Virus record (IMG/VR): IMGVR_UViG_3300017763_000046
Location: 1-41,121 of that record
Origin: a virus
Reading direction: 5' to 3' (one strand)
Length of the DNA stretch: 41,121 nt
Part shown: piece by piece, positions 1-4,884 of the stretch
How positions within the stretch are numbered: the stretch's first letter is position 1
Layout of the letters: each line of letters opens with the position of its first letter
The notes under the pieces: model-generated
Databases searched by the model: none
The model's input: the letters and a program-made list of their open reading frames with translations, nothing else
Told to the model about the DNA's origin: nothing
Made by a program: the position numbers and the translations under genes

Positions 1-10
1 AACTTTTTTT

Positions 11-96
11 TCGGGTTGCGTAAGTCGTTGTATATCAAGCTCTTGCGGGGCGGGGCGGTGCCTGGGCCCGCCACTCGTTGACTATCAGTAACTTAC
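11..96. repeat. GC-rich inverted-repeat element, copy A
   Basis: The outer arms GTAAGT (20-25) and ACTTAC (91-96) are complementary. They enclose a very GC-rich core with a small hairpin (GGCGG 54-58, CCGCC 68-72). The left half, 11-46, matches the left half of copy B at 1521-1556 almost base for base (CGTAAGTCGTT, TATCAAGC and CTTGCG are shared). It begins right at the stop codon of the 37-aa minus-strand ORF. No T-run follows on the minus strand, so a simple terminator role is less clear than for copy B. Confidence 0.7.
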
Positions 97-206
97 AACA
101 TCCAAGTTACAAGCGTTCGGACAATCTCGAATTTATTAATTACGATGCCCGTGATTACTGTTAGGCACAACGTTACGACTGTGAATCTGTCTATAGTTAA
201 TCTCAT
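93..206 (-). CDS. Possible 37-aa membrane peptide
   Basis: This is an open frame from ATG at 206 to TAA at 93-95. The product begins MRLTIDRF and has a hydrophobic stretch (roughly residues 8-24, VVTLCLTVITGIVI) followed by a short charged and then hydrophobic tail, as in a single-pass membrane peptide. I do not recognise it. The eight bases before the ATG and the first five codons nearly repeat those of the next upstream ORF (211-297), which suggests duplication. It is the last of four consecutive small minus-strand frames and its stop lies inside repeat element A. There is no Shine-Dalgarno sequence, so translation would depend on coupling. Being so short, it could be chance; the compact chain is the main support. 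Confidence 0.4.
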   Translation of the reverse strand: MRLTIDRFTVVTLCLTVITGIVINKFEIVRTLVTWML

Positions 207-210
207 AATT

Positions 211-297
211 TTAAAAGGTGGATAGCCATTGCAGTGAAAGGGCGATGCTCCCTAAGCACAAGCCGAGTGTAGTGATTATTTCAATACTTAATCTCAT
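211..297 (-). CDS. Possible 28-aa membrane peptide
   Basis: ATG at 297 and TAA at 211-213 give a 28-residue product beginning MRLSIEII with a hydrophobic middle (TLGLCLGSIALSL). It would be a minimal single membrane span. The start region (AAAATCATGAGATTAA) closely matches that of the following ORF (AAAATTATGAGATTAA), and the two N-termini MRLSIE and MRLTID look paralogous. It lies 5 bases after the 50-aa ORF and 4 bases before the 37-aa ORF. No function can be assigned. The same-strand chain and the repeated start argue against pure chance, but the length alone would not justify a call. Confidence 0.35.
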   Translation of the reverse strand: MRLSIEIITTLGLCLGSIALSLQWLSTF

Positions 298-302
298 GAT
301 TT

Positions 303-455
303 TTATTCTCCGATTGGGTAGCCTTGCTCTATCCAAGCTTGGCGTTGTAAGTCTTCTCTTTCTGTTTCGCGATCAAGTGCGATCATTAGAAAAGCAGTAA
401 GGACTCCACACATTACGAGTAGAGATAAAGCGAAGGTTTTTGTTTCGTTGTCCAT
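303..455 (-). CDS. 50-aa single-span membrane protein
   Basis: ATG at 455 overlaps the stop of the upstream 38-aa gene as TAATG, and the frame ends with TAA at 303-305. The product has a short polar N-terminus (MDNETKT), one clear transmembrane segment (about residues 8-27, rich in Leu, Val, Ala and Met) and a charged C-terminal half (DRETEREDLQRQ) ending GYPIGE. This is the layout of small phage inner-membrane proteins, such as spanin-like or Rz-type peptides or superinfection-exclusion proteins, but no diagnostic motif is present. The stop/start overlap suggests translational coupling within an early operon that starts at the promoter near 802-830. Confidence 0.6.
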   Translation of the reverse strand: MDNETKTFALSLLVMCGVLTAFLMIALDRETEREDLQRQAWIEQGYPIGE

Positions 456-571
456 TAGAATTGTAGTAGGTTTGCAACTACAGCCATAAAGATAAAAGCT
501 GTTACGATGGTTATGGCAAAGAGAAACTCGTTTCTCCAGATTGTTTCGATTGCGTTTAGTATTGTTTTCAT
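455..571 (-). CDS. 38-aa single-span membrane peptide
   Basis: I chose the ATG at 571, which forms a four-base ATGA overlap with the stop of the 75-aa gene upstream. The frame is open further upstream but that stretch lies inside the 75-aa gene. The product has an N-terminal amphipathic part (MKTILNAIETIWRNE) and a hydrophobic C-terminal half (LFAITIVTAFIFMAVVANLL), typical of a one-span membrane peptide. It is the second gene of the transcript from the promoter at 802-830. Function is unknown; small early phage membrane peptides often alter host membrane proteins, but nothing here shows that. Confidence 0.55.
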   Translation of the reverse strand: MKTILNAIETIWRNEFLFAITIVTAFIFMAVVANLLQF

Positions 572-795
572 TGTGCTGATTGTGCAGATAAAGAGAGAGA
601 ATGCAAGTCTAAAAGTGATGGAATTTTTGCATCGACCTTGAAGCCTTGGGAAGTGATACGCCAAGCACAAGCGTTTGAGCAGTAACTATAAGCCGCCTCT
701 AGACCTTCACGGCATTTGCCGAAGTAAAAGGTTTCAACTTTGCCAGAGTATGTTGGTAGCATCTCGAGTTTGTAGGTTTGTGTGTGTGTTGCCAT
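568..795 (-). CDS. Small early protein, 75 aa, paralogue of the 74-aa protein at 2273-2497
   Basis: The start at 795 (MATHTQTYK) is chosen because it sits six bases after the -10 box of a strong promoter, and the longer open frame upstream would overlap that promoter. The central part contains REGLEAAY followed by a cysteine and AWRI. This aligns with REGLNDAY, a cysteine and EWMI in the 74-aa protein at 2273-2497, so the two are probably diverged copies. There is no known domain, signal peptide or membrane segment. It is the first gene of a run that continues into four tiny membrane ORFs by ATGA and TAATG overlaps. Probably an early host-interaction protein of unknown role. Confidence 0.7.
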   Translation of the reverse strand: MATHTQTYKLEMLPTYSGKVETFYFGKCREGLEAAYSYCSNACAWRITSQGFKVDAKIPSLLDLHSLSLSAQSAQ

Positions 796-801
796 GGTTA
801 A

Positions 802-830
802 CAGTATGATTATTTTTGTTTGATTGTCAA
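802..830 (-). promoter_or_regulatory. Early sigma70-type promoter, leaderless geometry
   Basis: On the minus strand TTGACA (825-830) is followed by a 17-base spacer and ATACTG (802-807). The ATG of the 75-aa gene starts six bases further on, so transcription should begin at or beside the A of the ATG. The -35 box lies beside the stop codon of the preceding gene. Confidence 0.8.
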
Positions 831-833
831 CCC

Positions 834-1262
834 TTAATCGTGATTTAATTGTGGGCTTCTTTCGTAGAAGTCGGCAATGTCTTGAGATTGGCGAGACTTG
901 TTGTTGTGATACTCGGCAATGATTGTATTGTCTGTGATTTGACACTTGCTAAGAGTCTCAACAGTTTGACCATCGCAAAGGCGAGTGCCTCGGTCAAGGC
1001 AACGATCTTGACCCCAACCGACAACCTTGTCAAACGCTTCACACTCGGCTTCGACATTGTGGTAGACTGTATAAACTCGACCACCACCCAAACGCCAATC
1101 AGCGAAAGAATACTCTGTCTTGTTAGAAAATTCCTTAGTGCCTTTGAATTGGCAAACACAACCCTCGACAGGATAGAAGTTACCGACCTCAAGATTTGAA
1201 AAGTCATAGTTGTGGTTAGTTGCATTGTGCAAACGATATAGAGTTGTTTTAGTTGTTGTCAT
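834..1262 (-). CDS. Hypothetical early protein, 142 aa
   Basis: The start at 1262 (MTTTKTTLYRLHN) follows a TTGACA/ATACTG promoter by six bases. An open frame reaching further upstream would run through that promoter and is rejected. The product is polar and cysteine-containing, rich in Asn, Tyr and Gly, with no membrane segment and no motif I recognise. The middle holds DWRLGGGRVYTVYHNVEAE and the C-terminus is polar and mixed-charge (KSRQSQDIADFYER). Its stop at 834-836 abuts the -35 box of the next promoter, typical of this compact early cassette where each gene has its own promoter. Base composition here is higher in GC than the structural genes. Confidence 0.7.
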   Translation of the reverse strand: MTTTKTTLYRLHNATNHNYDFSNLEVGNFYPVEGCVCQFKGTKEFSNKTEYSFADWRLGGGRVYTVYHNVEAECEAFDKVVGWGQDRCLDRGTRLCDGQTVETLSKCQITDNTIIAEYHNNKSRQSQDIADFYERSPQLNHD

Positions 1263-1268
1263 ATTAAA

Positions 1269-1297
1269 CAGTATGGTTATTTTTGTGCGATTGTCAA
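1269..1297 (-). promoter_or_regulatory. Early sigma70-type promoter, leaderless geometry
   Basis: TTGACA (1292-1297 on the minus strand), a 17-base spacer and ATACTG (1269-1274) stand six bases before the ATG of the 142-aa gene. The spacer is nearly identical to that of the 802-830 promoter (CACAAAAATAA against AACAAAAATAA). The promoter lies over the 3' end of the 59-aa gene, whose stop codon falls in the spacer. Confidence 0.8.
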
Positions 1298-1456
1298 GAC
1301 CTTTTGGAAACTTTTTTCCATTAATTTTTGCTCGGTGCGTCCGTAGATCGCACCCCAATTCTTAGCAGGGATCGCAGGGTAGAGTTTACGCTGAGTGTTG
1401 TAGCTCGCTTGAGTGAGGTGGTCGATTACCGAATCAATTTCTTTATTTGTTATCAT
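1277..1456 (-). CDS. Small early protein, 59 aa
   Basis: The start at 1456 (MITNKEIDSVIDHL) is five bases after an ATACTG -10 box. The product is a short, soluble, basic, probably helical protein with no motif I recognise; the middle reads KLYPAIPAKNWGAIYGRT. The first codons (ATGATAACAAATAAA) are nearly identical to those of the unrelated 74-aa gene at 2273-2497 and similar to the 79-aa gene at 1969-2208. This conservation of sequence around leaderless starts may matter for translation. The gene ends inside the promoter of the next gene. Function unknown. Confidence 0.65.
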   Translation of the reverse strand: MITNKEIDSVIDHLTQASYNTQRKLYPAIPAKNWGAIYGRTEQKLMEKSFQKVLTIAQK

Positions 1457-1461
1457 GCTTA

Positions 1462-1490
1462 CAGTATGGCAGAAAAAACGCAAAAGTCAA
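1462..1490 (-). promoter_or_regulatory. Early sigma70-type promoter, leaderless geometry
   Basis: TTGACT (1485-1490 on the minus strand), a 17-base spacer and ATACTG (1462-1467) are followed after five bases by the ATG of the 59-aa gene. It lies just downstream (minus strand) of repeat element B and its T-runs, so upstream transcription may be shut off before this promoter restarts it. Confidence 0.8.
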
Positions 1491-1493
1491 GGC

Positions 1494-1606
1494 TTTTTTT
1501 AAAAAAACTTAAAAAAACTTTCAGTTACGTAAGTCGTTCACTATCAAGCACTTGCGCCTCGGCCCAGGCCCCTGCCCCGCAAGTCGTTGACTTGCAGGGA
1601 CTTACG
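1494..1606 (-). terminator. GC-rich inverted-repeat element, copy B, with T-runs on the minus strand
   Basis: The outer arms CGTAAGTC (1528-1535) and GACTTACG (1599-1606) and the inner arms ACTTGCG (1550-1556) and CGCAAGT (1578-1584) are complementary and enclose a GC-rich core (GGCCCAGGCC). Read on the minus strand, the structure lies just after the stop of the DUF3846 gene and is followed by two runs of T within about 30 bases, as expected for a factor-independent terminator. The half 1521-1556 repeats 11-46 of copy A. It may act as terminator or insulator, or be a dispersed repeat with another role. Confidence 0.55.
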
Positions 1607-1617
1607 GATGATAACAA

Positions 1618-1953
1618 TTAGTTGGGAATTAATTCACGAATTCCCTTGACAAGAGCCTTGACCTCGTCACGGCTGAGGGTGACATCCTTGTCGCCACCGC
1701 ATCCGTCATCGCCCAAGATTAGAATCTTGCCCGCCAAGGGTGAAGGGTAGACGCTCTCGACGAACTCGACGGCACGAGACGTGCCGTTGATCAGTCCCTC
1801 GTCGTCGCAGTAGATGACATTGTCCTTAAGGGCTTCGCCTCGGACGCAAGTGAAACAGTCGCAACCGATATGCTTCTGTATATCTTCGAAGCCATCGACA
1901 GTGACCTCTTTGATGCTCACGTCGAATGGATCTATAAGTAATGCTTTGTTCAT
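1618..1953 (-). CDS. DUF3846-like protein
   Basis: The 111-aa product begins MNKALLIDPFD and continues with a polar strand, IGCDCFTCVRG, a DDEGLING segment and LAGKILILGDDG. This order (short beta strand with IDP, IGCD..., D-E-G-L, then a LAGK-hydrophobic-LGDD turn) matches what I know of DUF3846, a small domain common in phages and mobile elements whose function is unknown. The start at 1953 lies seven bases after a TATAAT box, again with leaderless geometry. It ends next to inverted-repeat element B, which probably ends its transcript. Probably an early accessory protein; no enzymatic activity is implied by the family. Confidence 0.75.
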   Translation of the reverse strand: MNKALLIDPFDVSIKEVTVDGFEDIQKHIGCDCFTCVRGEALKDNVIYCDDEGLINGTSRAVEFVESVYPSPLAGKILILGDDGCGGDKDVTLSRDEVKALVKGIRELIPN

Positions 1954-1960
1954 GGTAGGT

Positions 1961-1989
1961 ATTATAGGTTAGTCTTGTTTAAGGGTCAA
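1961..1989 (-). promoter_or_regulatory. Early sigma70-type promoter, consensus -10
   Basis: TTGACC (1984-1989 on the minus strand), a 17-base spacer and a perfect TATAAT (1961-1966) stand seven bases before the ATG of the DUF3846 gene. The -35 box is made from codons at the end of the 79-aa gene. Confidence 0.85.
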
Positions 1990-2208
1990 GCTTTTGTTTA
2001 AGCTCTCAAGAATATTTCGTGCGACTAGCTCGCAAGCCTTTGTCTGATCTTTGGTAAGCGATTGCTTGCCATAGCCAACCTCGGAATTGATAAGGTCAGC
2101 GAGATGCTCGATATTGAAAAGAGCAGACTGCATAGAGACAGCCTCGATATTTTTAGGTTGGAAAGACCAAGCTTTATTGACGATTTCGGTTTTAAGTTTT
2201 GTTATCAT
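1969..2208 (-). CDS. Small early protein, 79 aa
   Basis: The start at 2208 (MITKLKTEIVNKAW) is seven bases after a TATAGT -10 box; upstream in-frame sequence would run through the promoter. The product looks helical and soluble, with NIEHLADLINSEVGYGKQSL in the middle and a C-terminal helix with KACELVARNILESLNKSL. No family is recognised. The 3' end carries the -35 box of the promoter for the next gene. It is one of a set of separately promoted early genes. Function unknown. Confidence 0.65.
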   Translation of the reverse strand: MITKLKTEIVNKAWSFQPKNIEAVSMQSALFNIEHLADLINSEVGYGKQSLTKDQTKACELVARNILESLNKSLTLKQD

Positions 2209-2215
2209 AAGTATT

Positions 2216-2243
2216 ACTATAGAGATTAAAGAGAGGAAGTCAA
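2216..2243 (-). promoter_or_regulatory. Early sigma70-type promoter
   Basis: TTGACT (2238-2243 on the minus strand), a 16-base spacer and TATAGT (2216-2221) are followed after seven bases by the ATG of the 79-aa gene. Confidence 0.8.
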
Positions 2244-2272
2244 GGGTTAATCGAACTTTTTTTAAATTATTT

Positions 2273-2497
2273 TTAGTGGCAAGGTGAGGGTTCGTCAACT
2301 TGGTTAGGGCAAAAAGAAGTCGAGTCGTCAACCACTTCATCGCCAAACCATATCATCCATTCATCGCAAGGGCGAGCAAACTCGTAAGCATCGTTGAGAC
2401 CCTCGCGAGACTTAGGGAAGTCACGCACTTGCTCACGCATTTCCCCTGTGTTAGAAAATTCAACTGTAGTTACTGTGTAGGTTTTATTTGTTATCAT
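2273..2497 (-). CDS. Small early protein, 74 aa, paralogue of the 75-aa protein at 568-795
   Basis: The start at 2497 (MITNKTYTVTTVEF) lies six bases after a TATTGT -10 box. The sequence contains SREGLNDAY, a cysteine four residues after that helix, then EWMIWFGDEVVDD. The 75-aa protein has REGLEAAY, a cysteine and AWRI at the same places, so I take them as diverged copies. It is acidic and soluble, with a C-terminal tail containing two cysteines. Its 5' codons ATGATAACAAATAAA also match those of the 59-aa gene. Role unknown. Confidence 0.65.
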   Translation of the reverse strand: MITNKTYTVTTVEFSNTGEMREQVRDFPKSREGLNDAYEFARPCDEWMIWFGDEVVDDSTSFCPNQVDEPSPCH

Positions 2498-2503
2498 ATG
2501 TAT

Positions 2504-2531
2504 ACAATAGCAGAACAAGTAAGGATGTCAA
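2504..2531 (-). promoter_or_regulatory. Early sigma70-type promoter
   Basis: TTGACA (2526-2531 on the minus strand), a 16-base spacer and TATTGT (2504-2509) stand six bases before the ATG of the 74-aa gene. Confidence 0.75.
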
Positions 2532-2765
2532 GCGATTACCAAACTTTTTTTTATTTTTTTTTAGCTAGGCTAGGGCGTGGGTTAGCCACAGGGGAGGGGG
2601 GGGTATATACCCTACCCCATTGTTAAAACTTTAGGGTGCAGATATCACACAGAAAGCGCGGGGGAGGGTTTTATCAATCTCCCAACCCAAATTCACAATT
2701 GGAAATTACTTAATTCGAAAAAAATCCGAGCCTTATTTCTATAGGGGTAAATGTTTATTTCGGGG
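2532..2765. other. Intergenic region without a supported gene
   Basis: These 234 bases hold no convincing gene. They contain a long T-rich tract (about 2544-2562), a G-run leading into the palindrome GGGTATATACCC near 2607-2618, and a GC-rich stretch with GGGAG and CTCCC that could pair (about 2663-2684). On the minus strand AGCC...GGCT followed by seven Ts (about 2717-2766) could weakly terminate the 80-aa gene upstream. A plus-strand open frame across 2300-2626 looks like a shadow of the 74-aa gene. Confidence 0.5.
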
Positions 2766-3008
2766 CTAGTATATTATTCTGCTTATTAAGATGCCAGTAG
2801 CTGTTCCGCAGCAAGCTCCCAATGAGTAGGTTATTTTTTCGCTTAATTTCGAGAAGGCGATACCCTGTATGTTAAAACACCACACAAAAGATATAAGAAA
2901 TCCAACAACAATAGCTCCAACTACCTTACCCTGTGAAATTTGCCAAGTGTTTAAGCAAACAAGAGTAACTTGTATCCAAGCATATAAGAATCTTTTTATG
3001 TTTTTCAT
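2766..3008 (-). CDS. Small phage membrane protein, 80 aa
   Basis: The start at 3008 (MKNIKRFLYAWIQV) lies 12 bases after the 3' end of the tRNA; a longer frame would run into the tRNA. There are probably two to three membrane spans: about residues 8-24, 29-47 and 60-78. The pattern is GAIVVGFLISFVWCFN, then I-A-F, then YSLGACCGTATG. This resembles a small membrane protein I have seen in several marine and T4-like phage genomes, where it has no known function. It is cotranscribed with the tRNA from the promoter at 3105-3132. It could be holin-like, but there is no lysis gene nearby. Confidence 0.65.
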   Translation of the reverse strand: MKNIKRFLYAWIQVTLVCLNTWQISQGKVVGAIVVGFLISFVWCFNIQGIAFSKLSEKITYSLGACCGTATGILISRIIY

Positions 3009-3020
3009 TTTATTAAAGTC

Positions 3021-3092
3021 TAGCTCCACCAGGAATCGAACCTGGAACGCAAGATTAGAAGTCATGTGTTATATCCGTTTAACTATGGAGCC
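3021..3092 (-). tRNA. tRNA-Arg (anticodon UCU)
   Basis: On the minus strand the acceptor arm GGCTCCA pairs with TGGAGCT (one G-U pair), with A as discriminator base. The T arm CCAGG, loop TTCGATT, CCTGG is perfect. The anticodon arm CATGA, loop CTTCTAA, TCTTG has one mismatch and gives anticodon TCT (Arg, codons AGA/AGG). The 72-base gene lacks an encoded CCA. AGA is frequent in the structural genes of this AT-rich genome, so the tRNA probably supplements a host pool poor in AGA decoding. Confidence 0.9.
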
Positions 3093-3104
3093 AGTATATA
3101 GAAC

Positions 3105-3132
3105 ATTATGCACAAAACAATAAATATGTCAA
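3105..3132 (-). promoter_or_regulatory. Promoter for tRNA-Arg and membrane protein
   Basis: TTGACA (3127-3132 on the minus strand), a 16-base spacer and CATAAT (3105-3110) lie 12 bases before the first base of the tRNA. The strength of the -35 box equals that of the early promoters. Confidence 0.75.
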
Positions 3133-3168
3133 GAAAAAAAGAGCCGCCCCAAATTAATAAGGCGACTC
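3133..3168 (-). terminator. Factor-independent terminator
   Basis: On the minus strand GAGTCGCC (3161-3168) pairs with GGCGGCTC (3141-3148) through one G-U pair around a 12-base loop and is followed by seven Ts (3134-3140). It lies just past the stop of the membrane gene at 3189 and separates it from the tRNA promoter. Confidence 0.85.
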
Positions 3169-3188
3169 TAGCTCATTTTCTGATTTAA

Positions 3189-3557
3189 TTAAGCAGCTTT
3201 GTCTTTGCTTGCTCTCCATTTGTCAGCATGAAGTTTACGCCAAGATTCTTGGGCGCTTTCCATACCGATGTCATGACCAGCCCTTTCAGACTCAAACCAC
3301 TTATGTTTTAGTATTTCTAATTGTTCAGCCTTATGTAGTGTGATCTCATACGCTACTCTTAATCCGCTCTTCTTTGAATTACGATTGTAATGAGGAGAAG
3401 CCTCAAGAAGTATTGCCGCGAAAAGAATACAAAGCACAAGCCAAACGGTTCCATATGTTAGTAGTTCCATAACGCTGTATATTACAGTAAGAATTGTGCC
3501 AATGTGAAATAAAATACAAAAAAGCCCCATAATCCTGGGGAAAGGAAAATGGGGCAT
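3189..3557 (-). CDS. Two-span membrane protein with a conserved C-terminal helical motif
   Basis: I use the ATG at 3557 (MPHFPFPRIMG), giving 122 aa. The frame stays open upstream and encodes another hydrophobic stretch (IGLIAWLVFAIG), so a non-ATG start further up (for example GTG or TTG near 3585) cannot be excluded. Two membrane spans are clear (FCILFHIGTILTVIYSV and VWLVLCILFAAILLEA). After residue 85 a soluble part has KHKWFESERAGHDIG, a later ESW and HADKWR. I know a similar W-x3-S-E-x-A-G-x-D-I-G helix from hypothetical proteins of marine phages, function unknown. Transcription ends at the terminator at 3133-3168. Confidence 0.65.
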   Translation of the reverse strand: MPHFPFPRIMGLFCILFHIGTILTVIYSVMELLTYGTVWLVLCILFAAILLEASPHYNRNSKKSGLRVAYEITLHKAEQLEILKHKWFESERAGHDIGMESAQESWRKLHADKWRASKDKAA

Positions 3558-3668
3558 AAATTTGTTACGACCGATAGCAAACACCAACCACGCGATTAAG
3601 CCTATGGAGGTGAATAGTGTTACACAAGAAAATTTAAAAAAAGAAAAAAAAATTTTAAAAAGGAAAAA

Positions 3669-3682
3669 GTGTAAAGGTATTT
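3669..3682 (+). promoter_or_regulatory. Late-type promoter motif GTGTAA
   Basis: GTGTAA at 3669-3674 is followed by eight bases and then the ATG at 3683. No -35 box or Shine-Dalgarno sequence is evident. The same motif and spacing precede at least six other structural genes. Confidence 0.65.
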
Positions 3683-4876
3683 ATGGCAGTAGAGGGAGCA
3701 CACGATTCAAATATATACATAGATGGAGGGATAGTAACGTTTCAGCTGTTAGCACCTAATTATTCTGCCGTAAATAATAAAACTTTTACTTTTACAAGCT
3801 CACTCACTGCTGATACTCATGACGAAGATCCGTCGAAGCGCTATGAAACATATCAAAACGTATTTGTTTATGAAGAAACAATCGGAAATGTGCAGAACCA
3901 ATACTGGTTTGAAAAAATTAATGATACTAGTGATTCCGCCCATGGCTATTGGGTTATGCATAACATAACTTATAATAGTAGCACACAATTTATCGATCTT
4001 GGCCAGCTTACTATAGTGTCTAATCAATCACATATAAATAATCCATACGAAATAGATTTTAGCACAGTACCGCCGTTTGGTGCATTTTCTGGTGCCTCAA
4101 TAACCGCTCTAACTAGAGCTATTAGAAAATTAAATTCTATTCAAAACATTTCATTTAACCAAGATGTTCAAGAAACTCCAGCTTTAGTGGTGGGGCAAGA
4201 AATAAGCCCAACTCAAATAGACGGCCCCACACAAACAACAGTTTCTGTAGATAAAATTTTAAACAACAATGATTTTATAAGAACTTTAGTTGGAAAAAGT
4301 GATGTGTCTGGTCAATTTGAATATGGAGATAATTTTTTAAGCTTTAATAAAACTTGTTTAAATAATTTCTCTGTTAGCGCTACAATCAATGAATTGCCCC
4401 AAGCATCTTTTGATTTTACTATTTATGGATCATTAAGTGGAACCTCGAATTCATTATCATCTACTGCAGTGAGTGACAATGCCATAGAAGAAATAAACCC
4501 CGAAGGATTGTTAGTGACATTTGACAAGCAATCAACCAATGCTGTCCAGTCTTTCAATTATTCGGAAATTATCAATAAACAAGCTACCTATGGAATAGGT
4601 TCTAATGAGCCAAGTGACATACAAACAGTCGGACCAATTATCCAAGAAGCTTCAATAGCTATTGAAGTCGAGGATTACGAACCAGAAGAAACATTTTCAT
4701 TCTTGAGTGGATCTAAAGATAGAAACAGGACGATTAAAATGGAAATAAGTGGAGAAAACTCAATTTTAAATACATTTCAATTAGAAAACGGTCATTTAGT
4801 TAGCGAAAATGTTGGAGTTGGCGTTGGAGGGACAATTGTTGCAAATCTAAAGTACAGGGGCTATAAAAAAGTGTAA
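3683..4876 (+). CDS. Tail tube-like structural protein, 397 aa
   Basis: The product is rich in beta-strand-type sequence (Ser, Thr, Asn) without membrane segments. About residues 150-255 contain a module with IQNISFNQDV, LVVGQE and FSVSATI. About residues 285-395 contain a second copy beginning VQSFNYSEI with ATYGIGS. The same two-module plan occurs in the proteins at 4885, 18422 and 33553, one of which sits in the tail-tube position. I infer a virion protein of the tail tube fold, perhaps a minor or tip tube protein. The first 140 residues are extra and unidentified. It is led by a late-type motif and followed by a motif that includes its own stop codon. Confidence 0.6.
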   Translation: MAVEGAHDSNIYIDGGIVTFQLLAPNYSAVNNKTFTFTSSLTADTHDEDPSKRYETYQNVFVYEETIGNVQNQYWFEKINDTSDSAHGYWVMHNITYNSSTQFIDLGQLTIVSNQSHINNPYEIDFSTVPPFGAFSGASITALTRAIRKLNSIQNISFNQDVQETPALVVGQEISPTQIDGPTQTTVSVDKILNNNDFIRTLVGKSDVSGQFEYGDNFLSFNKTCLNNFSVSATINELPQASFDFTIYGSLSGTSNSLSSTAVSDNAIEEINPEGLLVTFDKQSTNAVQSFNYSEIINKQATYGIGSNEPSDIQTVGPIIQEASIAIEVEDYEPEETFSFLSGSKDRNRTIKMEISGENSILNTFQLENGHLVSENVGVGVGGTIVANLKYRGYKKV

Positions 4877-4884
4877 TAATAACT
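4871..4884 (+). promoter_or_regulatory. Late-type promoter motif GTGTAA
   Basis: GTGTAA at 4871-4876 contains the stop codon of the preceding gene and is followed by eight bases and the ATG at 4885. The motif continues as GTGTAATAATA, similar to an extended -10 box. Confidence 0.7.

Noticed and set aside
218-400. Plus-strand 60-codon frame starting with GTG
   Set aside because: It lies opposite the chain of minus-strand membrane peptides, has no promoter or ribosome site and an unremarkable sequence. The minus-strand frames fit the local operon better.
849-1225. Long open frames on both strands across the 142-aa gene
   Set aside because: They are shadows of the gene at 834-1262, which alone has a promoter placed at its start codon.
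1278-1358. Upstream extension of the 142-aa early gene
   Set aside because: The open frame continues upstream, but would start inside another gene and run through a near-perfect promoter. The six-base promoter-to-ATG distance shared with neighbours decides for 1262.
2607-2618. Palindrome GGGTATATACCC with flanking G- and C-runs
   Set aside because: It could be a small hairpin or binding site, but no T-run follows and nothing else supports a role. Only noted in the intergenic entry.
2300-2626. Plus-strand 108-codon frame
   Set aside because: It overlaps the promoted 74-aa gene on the other strand, then runs through a T-rich tract and G-runs. The product is low-complexity at its end (FYFFLAR).
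3617-3625. Palindrome GTGTTACAC giving a GTGTAA on the minus strand before the membrane gene at 3189
   Set aside because: The nearest ATG is some 60 bases away and no start codon lies at 8-10 bases. I did not count it as a late promoter.
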